64,000 nucleotides of DNA from Sinorhizobium sp. RAC02 (GTDB lineage Bacteria; Pseudomonadota; Alphaproteobacteria; Rhizobiales; Rhizobiaceae): NCBI RefSeq assembly GCF_001713395.1, contig NZ_CP016452.1:1-64000 (forward strand). The letters are read 5' to 3'. This document shows positions 1 to 10,152 of this stretch, piece after piece. The notes beneath the pieces were generated by a model. That model saw nothing but the letters and a program-made list of their open reading frames with translations. It was not told the origin of the DNA and searched no databases. Every line of letters starts with the position of its first letter. The stretch's first letter is position 1. The position numbers and the translations under genes were made by a program.

Positions 1-2
1 CC

Positions 3-947
3 GTTCGGGATCTCGGCGGGCCCGTCTTTTCGTTCAAGCAGGCCATCGACGCCGGCTTGATCCCGGGGCCGCGGATCTATCCGTCCGGGGCCATGATCAC
101 TACGTCCGGAGGGCACGGAGACCTGCGTCTTCCGCACGAGATCCCAAGGGACGGCGGCAGGCTGAGCGGGGGCGAGATCCTGGGCGGTTCCGCGATCGCC
201 GATGGCATCGACGATCTGAAGCTTCGCATCCGGGAGCAGTTTCTGCAGGGAGCCTCGCAGATCAAGCTTGTCGGCAGCGGCGGGGTGTCGTCCCCCCGCA
301 GCCCGCTGGACATGACGACGTTCAGCGAGGAAGACCTGCGCGCGGCCGTCGGCGTCGTGGAAGATTGGAACTCCTATATCGCGATCCATGCCTATACGCC
401 ACGCGCCGTGCAACGCGCCCTCAAGGCCGGCGTGACCTGCATCGAGCACGCGCACCTCATGGACGAGGAAACAGCCGTCATGATCGCAGAAAAGGGGGCG
501 TGGCTCAGCATGCAGCCATTCCTGACGATGGCGGACGCGGCATCTCAAAGCGGGCCGGGTCTTGAACGCATACAGCAGCTCTTCGTCGGAACGCCGAGGA
601 CCTATCAGCTTGCGCGCAAGCACGGCATCAAGACGGCCTGGGGCTCGGACGTCCTCTTCTCACCGGAACTCGGCCCCCGCCAGAACATCATGCTGACACA
701 TCTGAGCAACTGGTATAGCAACGCCGAAGTCCTGCAAATGGCGACCTCCGGCAACGCGGAGCTGCTCGGGCTTTCCAATCTGCGCAATCCCTATCCCGGC
801 AAGATCGGGATCATCGAGGACGGTGCGTTCGCCGACCTTCTCGTGGTGGACGGCAATCCGGTCGACGACATCGAGCTCCTGGAAGACCCGCAGAAGAATT
901 TCACGGTGATCATGAAAGATGGCCGTGTGCACAAGAACACTCTCTGA
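3..947 (+). CDS. Amidohydrolase family protein, 5' end outside window
   Basis: The frame is open from the window edge, so the N-terminus is missing; about 314 residues are visible. They begin with VRDLGG, a motif typical of imidazolonepropionase-like metal-dependent amidohydrolases. Further metal-site signatures follow: IHAYTPRAVQRAL (a histidine within the barrel), CIEHAHLMDEE, and AWGSDVLF, which carries the late metal-binding aspartate. The C-terminus (GKIGIIEDGAFADLLVVDGNPVDDI) is the usual small beta-sandwich tail of the family. Family members hydrolyse amide or C-N bonds in cyclic amides, dipeptides or similar compounds; the substrate cannot be read from the sequence. A signal peptide cannot be judged because the start is missing. 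Confidence 0.85.
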   Translation, partial: VRDLGGPVFSFKQAIDAGLIPGPRIYPSGAMITTSGGHGDLRLPHEIPRDGGRLSGGEILGGSAIADGIDDLKLRIREQFLQGASQIKLVGSGGVSSPRSPLDMTTFSEEDLRAAVGVVEDWNSYIAIHAYTPRAVQRALKAGVTCIEHAHLMDEETAVMIAEKGAWLSMQPFLTMADAASQSGPGLERIQQLFVGTPRTYQLARKHGIKTAWGSDVLFSPELGPRQNIMLTHLSNWYSNAEVLQMATSGNAELLGLSNLRNPYPGKIGIIEDGAFADLLVVDGNPVDDIELLEDPQKNFTVIMKDGRVHKNTL

Positions 948-965
948 GAACCACGAGGCGTTTGC

Positions 966-1805
966 GTGTTTCCACCGCGCCTGATCAAAAAACCGAAGAG
1001 CAGCAGCGCGGCACGCCTGCTGGCGGGTTTTTTGCGCCGCCTGAAAATGGCGGTGTTTACCTTGCCAGCGGCTTGTCTCGCGCTGGCTGCAGAACCTGCC
1101 AGGACAGTGGTTTCACATCACGGCGACCAGGAATGCGTCATCCTCGTGCATGGCCTCGCTCGGGGTTCTGGCTCGTTCTGGCTCTTGGAAAAGACGCTCG
1201 CGCAGCGCGGCTATCACGTCGTGAATGCCGAATATCCATCGACTACTGCGAAGATATCAGAACTCGCGGACCATATGGGCGCGGCTGTGGAACGATGCGG
1301 ATCGCGTCCTGTCCACTTCGTGACGCACTCGCTGGGCGGGATCCTCGTCCGCTATTGGCTCGCCGGCAATCGCCGGCCGGAACTGGGGCGGGTGGTGATG
1401 CTGGCGCCTCCGAACCACGGCTCGGAGATCGTCGACGTGTTCGGTGACCTGCCGCCGTTCGAATGGATCAATGGTCCGGCCGGGCTTGAGCTCGGGACGG
1501 GAGCCGATGCAATCCCGAACCTTTTGCCCATGCCTGACTACCCGGTCGGCATCATCGCAGGCGACATCTCTGTCAACCCCATCTTCAATTCGGTGCTTCC
1601 GGGGCCGAACGACGGCAAGGTTACCGTCGAATCGACCAGGCTCGAGGGTGCCGCCGATCATCTCGTCGTGCACGCGACACACACTTTCATGATGTACAAT
1701 CCGATCGTTGTGGTCGAGGTGCTGAATTTTCTCCGCATCGGCACCTTCGAGCATGGCCTTTCGTTCGCGGTGGCATCCAGACAGCTCGTGGCAATCTTCG
1801 AATAA
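966..1805 (+). CDS. Alpha/beta-hydrolase, lipase-like, probably exported
   Basis: 279 residues from a GTG start preceded by GAGG seven bases upstream. An in-frame ATG at 1047 is an alternative start but has no Shine-Dalgarno. The N-terminus has a basic stretch and then a hydrophobic core ([15 protein letters not shown]), suggesting export. The lipase signature follows: the oxyanion-hole HG at residues 62-63 ([15 protein letters not shown]) and the nucleophile serine at about residue 122 in THSLGG. A late histidine in [10 protein letters not shown] probably completes the triad. The fold resembles EstA/LipA-type triacylglycerol lipases and PGAP1-like hydrolases. The substrate is unknown. It lies 18 bp after the amidohydrolase and may be cotranscribed with it. 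Confidence 0.8.
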   Translation: MFPPRLIKKPKSSSAARLLAGFLRRLKMAVFTLPAACLALAAEPARTVVSHHGDQECVILVHGLARGSGSFWLLEKTLAQRGYHVVNAEYPSTTAKISELADHMGAAVERCGSRPVHFVTHSLGGILVRYWLAGNRRPELGRVVMLAPPNHGSEIVDVFGDLPPFEWINGPAGLELGTGADAIPNLLPMPDYPVGIIAGDISVNPIFNSVLPGPNDGKVTVESTRLEGAADHLVVHATHTFMMYNPIVVVEVLNFLRIGTFEHGLSFAVASRQLVAIFE

Positions 1806-1820
1806 AGGCCCCCGGTGCGT

Positions 1821-2513
1821 CTATTTCCGTAGGCTCACCAGCACGCCGCTCAACCCGACGAGCTGTAGCTGCGTCGGCGATAGGACCTCGAAGCGGGTCA
1901 CGCCGTCGAAGGCAGCCAGAAGCGCGCGCTCCTGAGCCATCAGCGGTTGATCGCAAAGCATCATAGAGGCACCGGTCTCCGAGAGCTTCAAGCCCTCTCC
2001 CGATAGCGTGAAACCGCCGAAGAACCGGTTGCACGATCCATTGCCGTGAATGCGGCCGTCCGGTGCGAAGGTCAACGTCGGGTCGGATTTTTTGACGATT
2101 GCTTTTCCGCCGATGGCATCGATTTTCCAGTCTCCGTGAAGCAGGCTTGCGGGATCGCCTCCACATCCAGCCAGGCGACGTTCGCCTACGACCAATGTCA
2201 CCGTCTTCGGATAGGGCATTCCCGTCATCGTATCGGAGCAACCCTTGTCGGCAACCGTGAGGGCAAAAGCCTCTCCTCCGACAACGGCGGAATAGGTTGC
2301 GCCGTTGTCGGCCGCGACCGATGCCGGAACGGGTTCGATGGAAAAGGTCTCCCCATCCTGATCACGGAACGTGATTGCGTTTTCAGTGATCTCAAGCAGC
2401 CAACCCGGCTCGTTCCCACGGGCGCTGAACGTCGCCGCCTGCGCCACGCCAAGGCTCAAGGCGAGCACCGCACTCATGCAGAAGATGGATTGGGTCGCAA
2501 CAGTCTTGATCAT
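1821..2513 (-). CDS. Exported META-domain / COG3650-like protein
   Basis: About 230 residues from an ATG at 2513, with GGAGG eight bases upstream; a TTG two codons earlier is less likely. A Sec signal peptide (SIFCMSAVLALSLGVAQA) is followed by a domain beginning FSARGNEPGWLLEI, typical of COG3650 proteins. The second half (GDWKIDAIGG, HGNGSCNRFFGGF, MMLCDQPLMAQERAL) is a META/HslJ-like domain. Proteins of this kind are periplasmic or lipoprotein-like; their function is poorly defined, with links to stress or envelope. It converges with the lipase gene and stands alone on the minus strand. The 30-base element at 2542..2571 lies just upstream. Confidence 0.85.
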   Translation of the reverse strand: MIKTVATQSIFCMSAVLALSLGVAQAATFSARGNEPGWLLEITENAITFRDQDGETFSIEPVPASVAADNGATYSAVVGGEAFALTVADKGCSDTMTGMPYPKTVTLVVGERRLAGCGGDPASLLHGDWKIDAIGGKAIVKKSDPTLTFAPDGRIHGNGSCNRFFGGFTLSGEGLKLSETGASMMLCDQPLMAQERALLAAFDGVTRFEVLSPTQLQLVGLSGVLVSLRK

Positions 2514-2541
2514 TGTCAAAGCCTCCGGGCGAGCAATGGTG

Positions 2542-2571
2542 TTTCATGAACCATAGCCGGGGATTAGTCGA
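2542..2571. repeat. Copy 1 of a 30-base element shared with 18216..18245
   Basis: The element has two conserved blocks, TTTCATGAACCA and GATTAGTCGA, separated by eight variable bases. The same arrangement recurs at 18216..18245, with 24 of 30 positions identical by eye. Here it lies between the META-domain gene (minus) and an AraC regulator (plus); the second copy lies between a permease (minus) and another AraC regulator (plus). It could be a regulator site or a promoter part. The rest of 2520..2857 holds no gene. Confidence 0.5.
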
Positions 2572-2626
2572 CGCGACGCGACGGTTTATGTGCGCACGGG
2601 GCCTGAAATAGATACGCTCGTCCCGC

Positions 2627-2638
2627 AATTGGGATTCC
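2627..2638. promoter_or_regulatory. Short motif shared upstream of two AraC-type genes
   Basis: The 12-mer AATTGGGATTCC lies 231 bases before the AraC gene at 2858. It recurs exactly at 3992..4003, 193 bases before the AraC-derived ORF at 4185. Both copies sit in the leader of a member of the same paralogous family. A regulator site or a duplication remnant are both possible. Confidence 0.3.
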
Positions 2639-2857
2639 TTGCTCACCTTCACCGCGATACGTTGTTTATTGACTGTGCCGTTCCGCACCCGCGGTTCACG
2701 GAGGTTAATTATTATTAATGACGTTCGCCCACGATTTATTTCCAGTATAAAACCAGCATTGCAACCGCGAGGCGAATAAGCTTCTCTCTTGATTGGTCCA
2801 TACGCGTAGACAGTGGCAGGCTTCGCGCCAGCCAACTCTTGAATTCGGGGAACTATC

Positions 2858-3919
2858 ATGGACGCACGGGTGGAACGGAAACCGGCAGATCCTTTTCTGG
2901 ACGAGCCTCTGCAATGCGCGATCGAATGTGATACGGCCTGTGCATCTGCGCCCGAACGCTTCGAGTTCTTTCGCAGTTGGCATTCGGACATTGTTGATGT
3001 CAGCCTGCGGTGTGGCGAAACCGTCACCTTCGAGGCACAGGAAAAGATCTGGCAGCTCGGCGACTTCGCATTTGCCGCGATCGACTCCTCCCCGAATCAT
3101 CTCCTCCGCTGGGAGCACAAGAGAAAACCGGCCGTCGACCATTGGCTCGTTACCGTGAAATCCGCCGCGGAAATCGACGCGGCCGATGAAAAATCCCGGC
3201 GAACGCTTCGCATGAAGAATCTGGCGGTACCCGATGTCTGCGAAACAGAAGGCAGCTTCACCGCCCTTTTCCTTCCCCACAGTGCAGTCGCGGCCCCGCT
3301 TCACCCCGAGATCACCGAAAGCGCTGCCGAATTCCTCGCAGACTATTTGCTTCTGCTTCATCGCAATCTTGCCAATCTCAAGCAAAATAACGTTTCCGGG
3401 ATCGTTGCAGCAACAACGCACATCGTCGCCGCAACGCTCACCCCTTGCCGCGAAAAGCTGGAGGAGGCGCAAGCTCCGATCGACGCCGTGATCATCACCC
3501 GCGCCATTCGCGTGATCGATGCAAGGCTCGCCGATCCGGAACTGACCCCGGACGATCTCTGCCGAAGCGTCGGCGTGTCCCGATCCCGCCTCTATCGAAT
3601 CTTCGAGCCTGCCGGGGGTATCTCGAACTACATCCGCCGCAAGCGCCTGCTTGAGACGCGCCGCGCACTCGCGGACAGTGCGGACGCGCGCTCGGTCTCA
3701 CATGTTGCCGAGAGCATGGGGTTCATGGACCCGTCGACCTATAGTCGCATGTTCAAACGGGAATTCGGCCTATCCCCAAAGGAAGCGCGGGCCCTCGGAT
3801 GGCAGGGAGTACAGCATTCGACCTGGCTAAGTATCGATCAACCCGTAGGCAACGCCAGTACACTCAACAGCCTCCTGATCAACAACTCGCTGGGGCTATC
3901 GATAAACGCCAGTTGCTGA
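2858..3919 (+). CDS. AraC-family transcriptional regulator, paralog A
   Basis: 353 residues. The first 190 or so resemble the AraC-binding-like N-terminal domain (ERFEFFRSWHSDIVDV, WQLGDFAFAAI). The C-terminal 110 residues carry the double helix-turn-helix: LCRSVGVSRSRLYRIFEP for the first and SHVAESMGFMDPSTYSRMFKREFGLSPKEAR for the second. A distinctive tail, TWLSIDQ then LLINNSLGLS, is shared with the regulator at 20310. The genes at 4523 and 20310 are close paralogs, and a shrunken copy lies at 4185. The ligand is not evident. It may control nearby genes, but no operator was identified. Confidence 0.88.
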   Translation: MDARVERKPADPFLDEPLQCAIECDTACASAPERFEFFRSWHSDIVDVSLRCGETVTFEAQEKIWQLGDFAFAAIDSSPNHLLRWEHKRKPAVDHWLVTVKSAAEIDAADEKSRRTLRMKNLAVPDVCETEGSFTALFLPHSAVAAPLHPEITESAAEFLADYLLLLHRNLANLKQNNVSGIVAATTHIVAATLTPCREKLEEAQAPIDAVIITRAIRVIDARLADPELTPDDLCRSVGVSRSRLYRIFEPAGGISNYIRRKRLLETRRALADSADARSVSHVAESMGFMDPSTYSRMFKREFGLSPKEARALGWQGVQHSTWLSIDQPVGNASTLNSLLINNSLGLSINASC

Positions 3920-3991
3920 GAATGCTGCGCACCCGCCCGCAACGGGCAGGGCCGGGCGCCGCCTCGGCCAAGAATTGGACGTTACGCTGGT

Positions 3992-4003
3992 AATTGGGAT
4001 TCC
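3992..4003. promoter_or_regulatory. Second copy of the AATTGGGATTCC motif
   Basis: Exact 12-base copy of the motif at 2627..2638, here in the 265-base gap between AraC paralog A and the shortened AraC-like ORF. No other clear signal was seen in this gap. Confidence 0.3.
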
Positions 4004-4184
4004 ATGTATATGTTCAAATCCAATGGCAGGACTAATCTCGCTCGCAGTGTCCGACCCTAACGATCCAAACTCTCGATCTTTCTTTTAACTTGAATTCATT
4101 TTGCGCAGAGACGGCAAGATCGGTTTTCGGGGGCCTGCTTGGTTGGCACTTTTTGAAGAGGTCACACCACACTAGGAGCTCGTC

Positions 4185-4511
4185 ATGGACTCAAGCGAGC
4201 ATTCGGCACTCCGCCTGGCGGCCGGCGCATCTGCGTCCCGGCTATCCCGTAATACCGAACCCGTCGGCTTTGTCGCTGGCGGCCTACGGCGCCAACGGTT
4301 GGCGAACGCCCACGGCATCCTGGCAAACAATTCTGACAGACGGACGATTTCAAGCAGCCGGATGTTAAACGTCTCGCCCGAGACCGCACGTAAACGCGGC
4401 CGGCAAGGTTCCAGATGCCCCGCGTGGCTCTCGATCGACGAAGCTATCAAATTGCCGGACCGTCTTCCGATTAACATCCGTCTCGGCCGCTCGCTGGCGT
4501 CCAAACGGTAG
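4185..4511 (+). pseudogene. Shortened AraC-family copy (internal deletions)
   Basis: This 108-codon ORF has a usable ribosome site (AGGAGCTCGTC before ATG). Its second half aligns with pieces of the AraC paralogs: LRRQRLANAHGILANNSDRRTISS matches the linker helix (RRKRLLRTRDILADRSDQRTISS); SRMLNVSPETAR matches SRMFKKEFGMSPTEAR; CPAWLSIDE matches ATWLSIGQ; and LPINIRLG matches LLINNSLG. The ligand domain, the first helix-turn-helix and part of the second are gone, so DNA binding is unlikely. It is most simply a decayed copy between two intact paralogs. The frame is still open, so a short product cannot be excluded. Confidence 0.6.
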
Positions 4512-4522
4512 GGTGGTTTTCC

Positions 4523-5572
4523 ATGGAGAGCAGGGCTCAAACCGTCACCGAGGCCAGCGAACAAGCGCCCCTGAAATGCGCCATCGACATTGATACCTCC
4601 GCGGCACCACCGGCCGAACAGTTCGATCTATACAGGACCTGGCACGCCAGCCTGGTGGACATCACGCTTCTGCGGGACAAGTTCGAAACCTTCGCTGCCC
4701 GCCAGCGGGTTTGGCAACTCGGCAATCTCGCCCTGTTGGCGTTGGAGTATCCCGGCACCGGCTATCGCCGACGCTGGAGCACCAAGAAGAGTCCGGTTTT
4801 CGATCACTGGGTCCTGAGTATCCCGTATACGCTTTCGTCGAACAGGGGGCCGAGACAAGTCGGGAAGCTGCGCTGGCATTGCCTTGCAGCACCGCATGAA
4901 GACCAGAGTGAGGACGATGGCTTCCTTGCACTTTTTCTTCCAAGGGATTTTGCATTCTCGCAGCCCTTCGATCTCGCCATCCGCCCGGAAATGGCAACCT
5001 TCATCACCGATTACATCCAGCTTCTCCATCACTCGCTTCCGGACAGAGCCGAGCGCGACACCGAATACATCGCCGTTGCGACGACCAGCCTGCTCACCGC
5101 CTGCATCACCCTATCCCACAATCATGTTTTCGAAGCGGAAGGACCGATCAATGCGGTGATCATGGCGCGGGCGAACAAGCTCATCGCCGCACAGCTCACC
5201 GACCGCGATCTCTCGCCGGAAAGACTGTGCCGGGATCTGAACGTCTCGCGGTCCCGGCTCTATCGGATTTTCGAGCCGACCGGCGGTATCTCCAACTATA
5301 TCCGGCGCCAACGTCTGCTGCGCACCAGGGACGTCCTCGCCGACGATACGGACAGGCGCTCGATCTCGGCGATCGCCGAAGAGTGGGGTTTCATGGACGC
5401 ATCCACATACAGCCGGACCTTCCGGCGCGAATTCAACATGACGCCGAAGGAGGCTCGTGAGGCGGGCTGGCTCGGGATCAAGCATCCACGGATCCGGCCC
5501 GCGGATATGCACGGTAGCGCCCCGTCCCTGGACACCCTCCTGATGAACAGCTACCTCGCTGGACACCCATAG
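4523..5572 (+). CDS. AraC-family transcriptional regulator, paralog B
   Basis: 349 residues with the same design as the gene at 2858. The N-terminal effector domain includes EQFDLYRTWHASLVDITLL and WQLGNLALLALEYPG. The C-terminal AraC domain includes LCRDLNVSRSRLYRIFEPTGGISNYIRR and ISAIAEEWGFMDASTYSRTFRREFNMTPKEAR. The tail is more divergent than in paralogs A and C (LLMNSYLAG). It lies 11 bases after the shortened AraC copy and about 260 bases before the RND pump on the same strand, so control of the pump is plausible but only inferred from position. Confidence 0.88.
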   Translation: MESRAQTVTEASEQAPLKCAIDIDTSAAPPAEQFDLYRTWHASLVDITLLRDKFETFAARQRVWQLGNLALLALEYPGTGYRRRWSTKKSPVFDHWVLSIPYTLSSNRGPRQVGKLRWHCLAAPHEDQSEDDGFLALFLPRDFAFSQPFDLAIRPEMATFITDYIQLLHHSLPDRAERDTEYIAVATTSLLTACITLSHNHVFEAEGPINAVIMARANKLIAAQLTDRDLSPERLCRDLNVSRSRLYRIFEPTGGISNYIRRQRLLRTRDVLADDTDRRSISAIAEEWGFMDASTYSRTFRREFNMTPKEAREAGWLGIKHPRIRPADMHGSAPSLDTLLMNSYLAGHP

Positions 5573-5832
5573 CAGCTCCGGCGGAGCCCACCGGCCCGAG
5601 GATGTTGCTTGGCTCAATCGATATCCCTGTGCAGTTTATCCCGGCTCCATGCGCTGCATCCATTTTCCTCCCGATGAGGGCAAATCCCGGGATTTAAAGG
5701 CATTTTCCGCTTTCCGGCTCGCGCCATGCAGAAATATGCTTTGAGGCGCCGACACCCGGAACGCGACGATCGTCTCCGGGTTTTCATTCCCGGCTTCGGC
5801 CGCGGACATTGACGTTTTCCGGAGTGGAACGG

Positions 5833-6963
5833 ATGGGAATCCCCGATAGCTTTTCTGGCCTCCTCCTCGCCTCACTGGTCGCAGCCTCGCAGTTCATATC
5901 AGTCTCCGCACGCGCCGATGATGTACCGAAGGTAGCAACGATCACCGTTGTACTTGCGGACGTTTCGCCGAAACACGAATTCGTGGGGCGCGTGGAAGCC
6001 CTCAATGCCGTCGACATCCGTTCCCGCATCGACGGTTTCATTGACGAACGGCTGTTCGAGGAAGGTTCCTCCGTCGAAAAAGACCAAGAGCTGTTCCGGA
6101 TGGACAGCCGGGCGCTCGATATCGCGCTGGCCGATGCGAAAGCCTCCCTTGCGCGGGCGGAGGCAGCCTTGCTCGATGCCGACCGGCAACTTGCGCGCAA
6201 CCGCTCCCTCAACCAGACGGTCGCCCGCGCGACGCTCGAGCAGAGTGAGACGGCGCGCGATACCGCCACGGCAAGCGTTCTCTCCGCCGAGGCAGCGGTG
6301 CGTCAGGCCGAGCTCAATCTCAGCTACAGCCGCATCACCTCGCCCTTGAAGGGACGCATCGGGACGGCCGCTTTTGCCGCCGGGAGCTTCGTCAACTCCG
6401 CATCGGCCGCATTGGCGCGTGTCGTGCAGATGGACCCCGTTCGGGTCGTCTTCTCGGTGAGTGATCGCGCGCTGCTCGAACTGCGGGAGGCTGCCGGCGG
6501 GGTGAGCAAGGACGACCTTGCCAGCCGGTACGCGACGACGCTGAGACTATCGACCGGGCAGGCCTATGCGCACAAGGCGCCCATCGCGTTTTTGGGAAGC
6601 GAGGTCGATGAGCGAACCGGGACTCTCCCGATCCGCGCGCTGTTTCCCAACCCGGATTTCCTCCTGATCCCTGGCCAGTTCGTGACGGTCGTCGTCGCCG
6701 AAACCGCTCGGATCGAACGGCCGACCGTCCCCCTCGGCGCAGTGCAGCAGGACCGGGAAGGCAAATACGTCATGCTGGTCGACGCAGACAAGAAAGTCGT
6801 CCAGCGCCGGATCACCGTATCCAAGCAGGCGCAAGGAAGCTGGATCATCGACACCGGGCTGGAAGGCGGTGAAAGCCTGATCGTCGACGGGCTTCAGAAC
6901 ATCACAGTCGGATCCCAGGTCGAAGTCGTCGAGGACATATCCCAGCCGGCGGTGTCCAAATGA
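5833..6963 (+). CDS. RND efflux membrane-fusion protein (AcrA/MexA type)
   Basis: About 376 residues from the ATG at 5833, with GGAG nearby; a TTG at 5809 is an alternative. The N-terminal signal region ([19 protein letters not shown]) leads into the mature protein. Family features in order are the barrel/lipoyl part ([40 protein letters not shown]), an alpha-helical hairpin rich in Ala/Glu/Arg, the second lipoyl half ([12 protein letters not shown]) and the beta-barrel and proximal domains. There is no lipobox cysteine at the cleavage site. It bridges the inner-membrane pump to an outer-membrane channel in the periplasm. Its stop overlaps the start of the permease by four bases (ATGA). No outer-membrane factor gene follows. 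Confidence 0.93.
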   Translation: MGIPDSFSGLLLASLVAASQFISVSARADDVPKVATITVVLADVSPKHEFVGRVEALNAVDIRSRIDGFIDERLFEEGSSVEKDQELFRMDSRALDIALADAKASLARAEAALLDADRQLARNRSLNQTVARATLEQSETARDTATASVLSAEAAVRQAELNLSYSRITSPLKGRIGTAAFAAGSFVNSASAALARVVQMDPVRVVFSVSDRALLELREAAGGVSKDDLASRYATTLRLSTGQAYAHKAPIAFLGSEVDERTGTLPIRALFPNPDFLLIPGQFVTVVVAETARIERPTVPLGAVQQDREGKYVMLVDADKKVVQRRITVSKQAQGSWIIDTGLEGGESLIVDGLQNITVGSQVEVVEDISQPAVSK

Positions 6964-9900
6964 ACATTTCCGCCCCCTTCATCGGTCGCCCGCGCTTCGC
7001 AATGGTCATCGCCGTCGTCATGCTGATTGCCGGCGTGGTCGCTCTGCTGCAGATTCCGGTGGCGCAGTTTCCCCAGATCACGCCACCGGAAGTCCAGGTC
7101 TCCGCGAGTTATCCAGGCGCCAACGCGACGGTGATGACCGACAGCGTCGGCGCACCGATCGAAGAGCAGGTAAACGGCGTCGAAGGCATGATGTACATGT
7201 CATCGTCCAGCACCGACAATGGCACCTATAGCCTGACCGTGACCTTTGAGGCGGGGACGGACCCCGAGATGGCCCAGGTCAACGTCCAGAACCGCGTGGC
7301 TCTCGCAACGCCTCGCCTTCCGGCCGCCGTTACCCAGGCCGGGGTGACGGTCCGCAGCCGGTCGTCCAGCATGCTGCTCGGCTTGGCCATCTATTCGCCG
7401 AAAGGCACGCGGGACGAGGTCTTCATCAGCAATTACGCGTCTGTGAACATTCGCGACGCCCTCGCCCGCCTTCCCGGCGTGGGCGAGGCCGGCGTGTTCG
7501 GGCCGACCTACAGCATGCGCATCTGGATGAACCCGGACCGGATGGAGGCGCTAGGCATCACGGCAGCGGACATCAGCGCTGCGATCCGGGCCCAGAATGC
7601 GCAAGCCTCGGCCGGCCAGATCGGTTCGCCTCCCGCGATGACAGGCCAGCAGCTGCAGCTTACGGTGACGGCGCGCGGGCGGCTCGCCAGCGAGGCCGAA
7701 TTCGGCGACATCATCGTCAGGAGCAACCGGGACGGCGGTGTCGTCCGGCTTCGGGACGTCGCGCGCGTGGAACTCGGTGCCCAGTCTTATGACACGGCTT
7801 CGACGCTCAACGGCCATCCAAGCGCGACCGTCGTCGTCTATCAGTCGTCCGACGCCAACGCGCTTGCAGTCTCGACCGCCGTGCTCGCCGAACTGGAGAG
7901 GCTTTCGACGCAGTTCCCGGATGATGTCGCCTATACGCTGGTCTTCGATACGACCTCCTTCGTACGGGAGACCATCCGCGAGATTTTCGAGACGCTCGCG
8001 ATTACCTTCGTGCTTGTCGTGGCCGTGGTCTTTGCATTCCTGCAGGACTGGCGCGCAACCGTCATCCCGACCCTGACGATCCCGGTCTCGCTGATCGGCG
8101 GCTTTGCCGTTCTCTATGTGCTCGGCTATTCGGCAAACACAATCACGCTCTTCGCCGTTATTCTGGCGATCAGCCTCGTGGTGGATGACGCCATCATCGT
8201 CGTGGAAAATGTCCAGCGGCTGATGAACGAACAGGCCATGGACATTCGCACCGCGACCCTCACCACCATGCAGCAGGTCACCGGTCCGATCGTCGCGACG
8301 ACGCTGGTTCTCGCCGCGCTCTTCGTTCCCGTCGCATTCCTGGCTGGCATCACTGGCGAACTCTACCGTCAGTTCGCGGTCACGATCCTGGTGACGATCG
8401 TCTTCTCGACGATCAATGCCCTCACCTTGAGCCCGGCGCTCTGCATGCTCATCCTCAGGCCCGCCCCCGAACGCAAGACCGGGATATTCGGCAAGCTGAA
8501 CAGCGGCCTGGATGCCTCCCGTCGCTTTTATCTGCGGCTGTTCACGATCTTCGCGCGCCGTCTTGCGCTTGCCGGCGTTCTCTTCGTCGCCGTCCTTGGC
8601 GGCATCTACGGCTTCTATCGCGTTCTGCCGACGGGTTTCGTCCCGGCCGAGGACCAGGGATACATGTTCATGAACGTGCAGCTTCCGAACGCTGCATCCC
8701 TGGAACGGACACAGCAGACGATAGCGCAGGTCAGTTCCCTGCTTCAGCAAACACCAGGGATCGCCAACACGATCGGCATTGCCGGTATAAGCATCGTTGG
8801 TGGCGGCGGCTCGAACAGCGGCATGATCATTTCCGCGCTGGAGCCGTGGAGCGAGCGCGGAACCGACCAGAGCGTCTTTGCCTTGATCGACCGGCTGCGC
8901 CCCGAACTTGCAGCGATCTCGACAGCGTCGATCGTGCCCTTCAACCCGCCCGCCATCCCCGGGCTCGGCACGACCGGCGGCTTCGACTTCCGTCTCCAGG
9001 CCCGTGCCGGACAAAGCCAGCAGGAGCTCGCCGAGGTCATGCGCGACCTGATCATCCGCGCAAACCAGACGCCCGGACTTGCCGGCGTGTTCAGCACCTT
9101 CTCGGCCGATGTCCCGCAGCTCTATCTGGACATCGACAGAAAGCGGGCCGAGCTCTACGGCGTTTCGCCGGCGGCGATCTTCAGTACGCTCCAGGCGCAT
9201 CTCGGATCGGCCTATGTTGACGACTTCAACATCTTCTCCAGGGTGTATCAGGTCCGGTTGCAGGACGAGCCGGCCTTCCGCCAGCGCATCGAGGACATTC
9301 AGCGCCTGCGGGTGCGAAGCCAGTCGGGCGATCTCGTCCCGCTGCAGAGCATGGTTTCGATCTCGACGATCTACGGGCCGAGCGCGGTCAACCGGTACAA
9401 TCTGTTTTCCTCCGCATCGATCAACGGACAGGCCGAAGCCGGCACCAGCACGGGTCAGGCGCTCGAGATCATGGGTGGATTGGCGGCGGAGGCGATGCCG
9501 TCCGGCTTCGGCTTCGAATGGACGGGGCTTGCGCTTCAGGAGAAACAGGCAGGCAACGAGACGGTACTCATCCTCATCATGGGGATCGTGTTCACCTACC
9601 TCTTCCTCGTCGCGCAATACGAAAGCTGGAGCGTGCCGGTCGCCGTCATGCTGTCGGTTACGGTCGCCGTCGTCGGTGCTTTGGGCGCTCTCGTCGTCGG
9701 AGGGATCGATCTCAACATCTACGCCCAGATCGGCCTCTTGCTGCTCATCGGGCTGGCGGCCAAGAACGCCATCCTCATCGTGGAATTCGCAAAGGAGCGC
9801 CGCGAGGAGGGCATGAGTATCCACGAGGCGGCGACCGAAGGCACGTCCCAGCGCTTCAGGCCCGTGCTGATGACGGCCCTCGCGTCGATCCTGGGCGTGA

Positions 9901-10106
9901 TTCCGCTGGTGATCGCGTCCGGTGCCGGAGCGGGCAGCCGCCAGGCGATCGGGGCCACGGTTCTTGGCGGCCTGCTGCTCGGCACCGTGCTTGGGCTGGT
10001 GGTGATCCCCGTCCTCTACATCGTCGTACAGACGGCGAGAGAGGCGATCAAACAACGGCTTTTCGGCGTGGAGCCGAGCGCAGCATCCGACGCAGCCGGA
10101 GAGTAA
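6960..10106 (+). CDS. RND multidrug efflux permease (AcrB/HAE1 type)
   Basis: 1048 residues, the usual length of HAE1 transporters. The N-terminus ([34 protein letters not shown]) is characteristic. The TM4 proton-relay pair is present in [13 protein letters not shown]. Two periplasmic porter regions and a second set of transmembrane helices ending near [10 protein letters not shown] complete the protein. It exports hydrophobic compounds using proton motive force, together with the fusion protein just upstream; the drug range cannot be predicted. It converges with the urea permease gene, and no outer-membrane TolC-like partner is encoded in the window. Confidence 0.95.
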   Translation: MNISAPFIGRPRFAMVIAVVMLIAGVVALLQIPVAQFPQITPPEVQVSASYPGANATVMTDSVGAPIEEQVNGVEGMMYMSSSSTDNGTYSLTVTFEAGTDPEMAQVNVQNRVALATPRLPAAVTQAGVTVRSRSSSMLLGLAIYSPKGTRDEVFISNYASVNIRDALARLPGVGEAGVFGPTYSMRIWMNPDRMEALGITAADISAAIRAQNAQASAGQIGSPPAMTGQQLQLTVTARGRLASEAEFGDIIVRSNRDGGVVRLRDVARVELGAQSYDTASTLNGHPSATVVVYQSSDANALAVSTAVLAELERLSTQFPDDVAYTLVFDTTSFVRETIREIFETLAITFVLVVAVVFAFLQDWRATVIPTLTIPVSLIGGFAVLYVLGYSANTITLFAVILAISLVVDDAIIVVENVQRLMNEQAMDIRTATLTTMQQVTGPIVATTLVLAALFVPVAFLAGITGELYRQFAVTILVTIVFSTINALTLSPALCMLILRPAPERKTGIFGKLNSGLDASRRFYLRLFTIFARRLALAGVLFVAVLGGIYGFYRVLPTGFVPAEDQGYMFMNVQLPNAASLERTQQTIAQVSSLLQQTPGIANTIGIAGISIVGGGGSNSGMIISALEPWSERGTDQSVFALIDRLRPELAAISTASIVPFNPPAIPGLGTTGGFDFRLQARAGQSQQELAEVMRDLIIRANQTPGLAGVFSTFSADVPQLYLDIDRKRAELYGVSPAAIFSTLQAHLGSAYVDDFNIFSRVYQVRLQDEPAFRQRIEDIQRLRVRSQSGDLVPLQSMVSISTIYGPSAVNRYNLFSSASINGQAEAGTSTGQALEIMGGLAAEAMPSGFGFEWTGLALQEKQAGNETVLILIMGIVFTYLFLVAQYESWSVPVAVMLSVTVAVVGALGALVVGGIDLNIYAQIGLLLLIGLAAKNAILIVEFAKERREEGMSIHEAATEGTSQRFRPVLMTALASILGVIPLVIASGAGAGSRQAIGATVLGGLLLGTVLGLVVIPVLYIVVQTAREAIKQRLFGVEPSAASDAAGE

Positions 10107-10152
10107 GGCGTCATTGCCAGCTCCTCGCAGGAGCGAGCAATCGTTACGCGCT

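Noticed and set aside
1013..1034. Hairpin CGCC-TGCT-GGCG followed by GGTTTTTT, looking like a terminator
   Set aside because: It lies inside the lipase frame if the well-supported GTG start at 966 is used, and the stem is only 4 bp. It could be a terminator only if the true start is at 1047, which lacks a ribosome site.
7551..10055. Long minus-strand open frame opposite the AcrB-like gene
   Set aside because: A shadow of the GC-rich permease gene: Arg/Asp/His-rich composition with no domain similarity.
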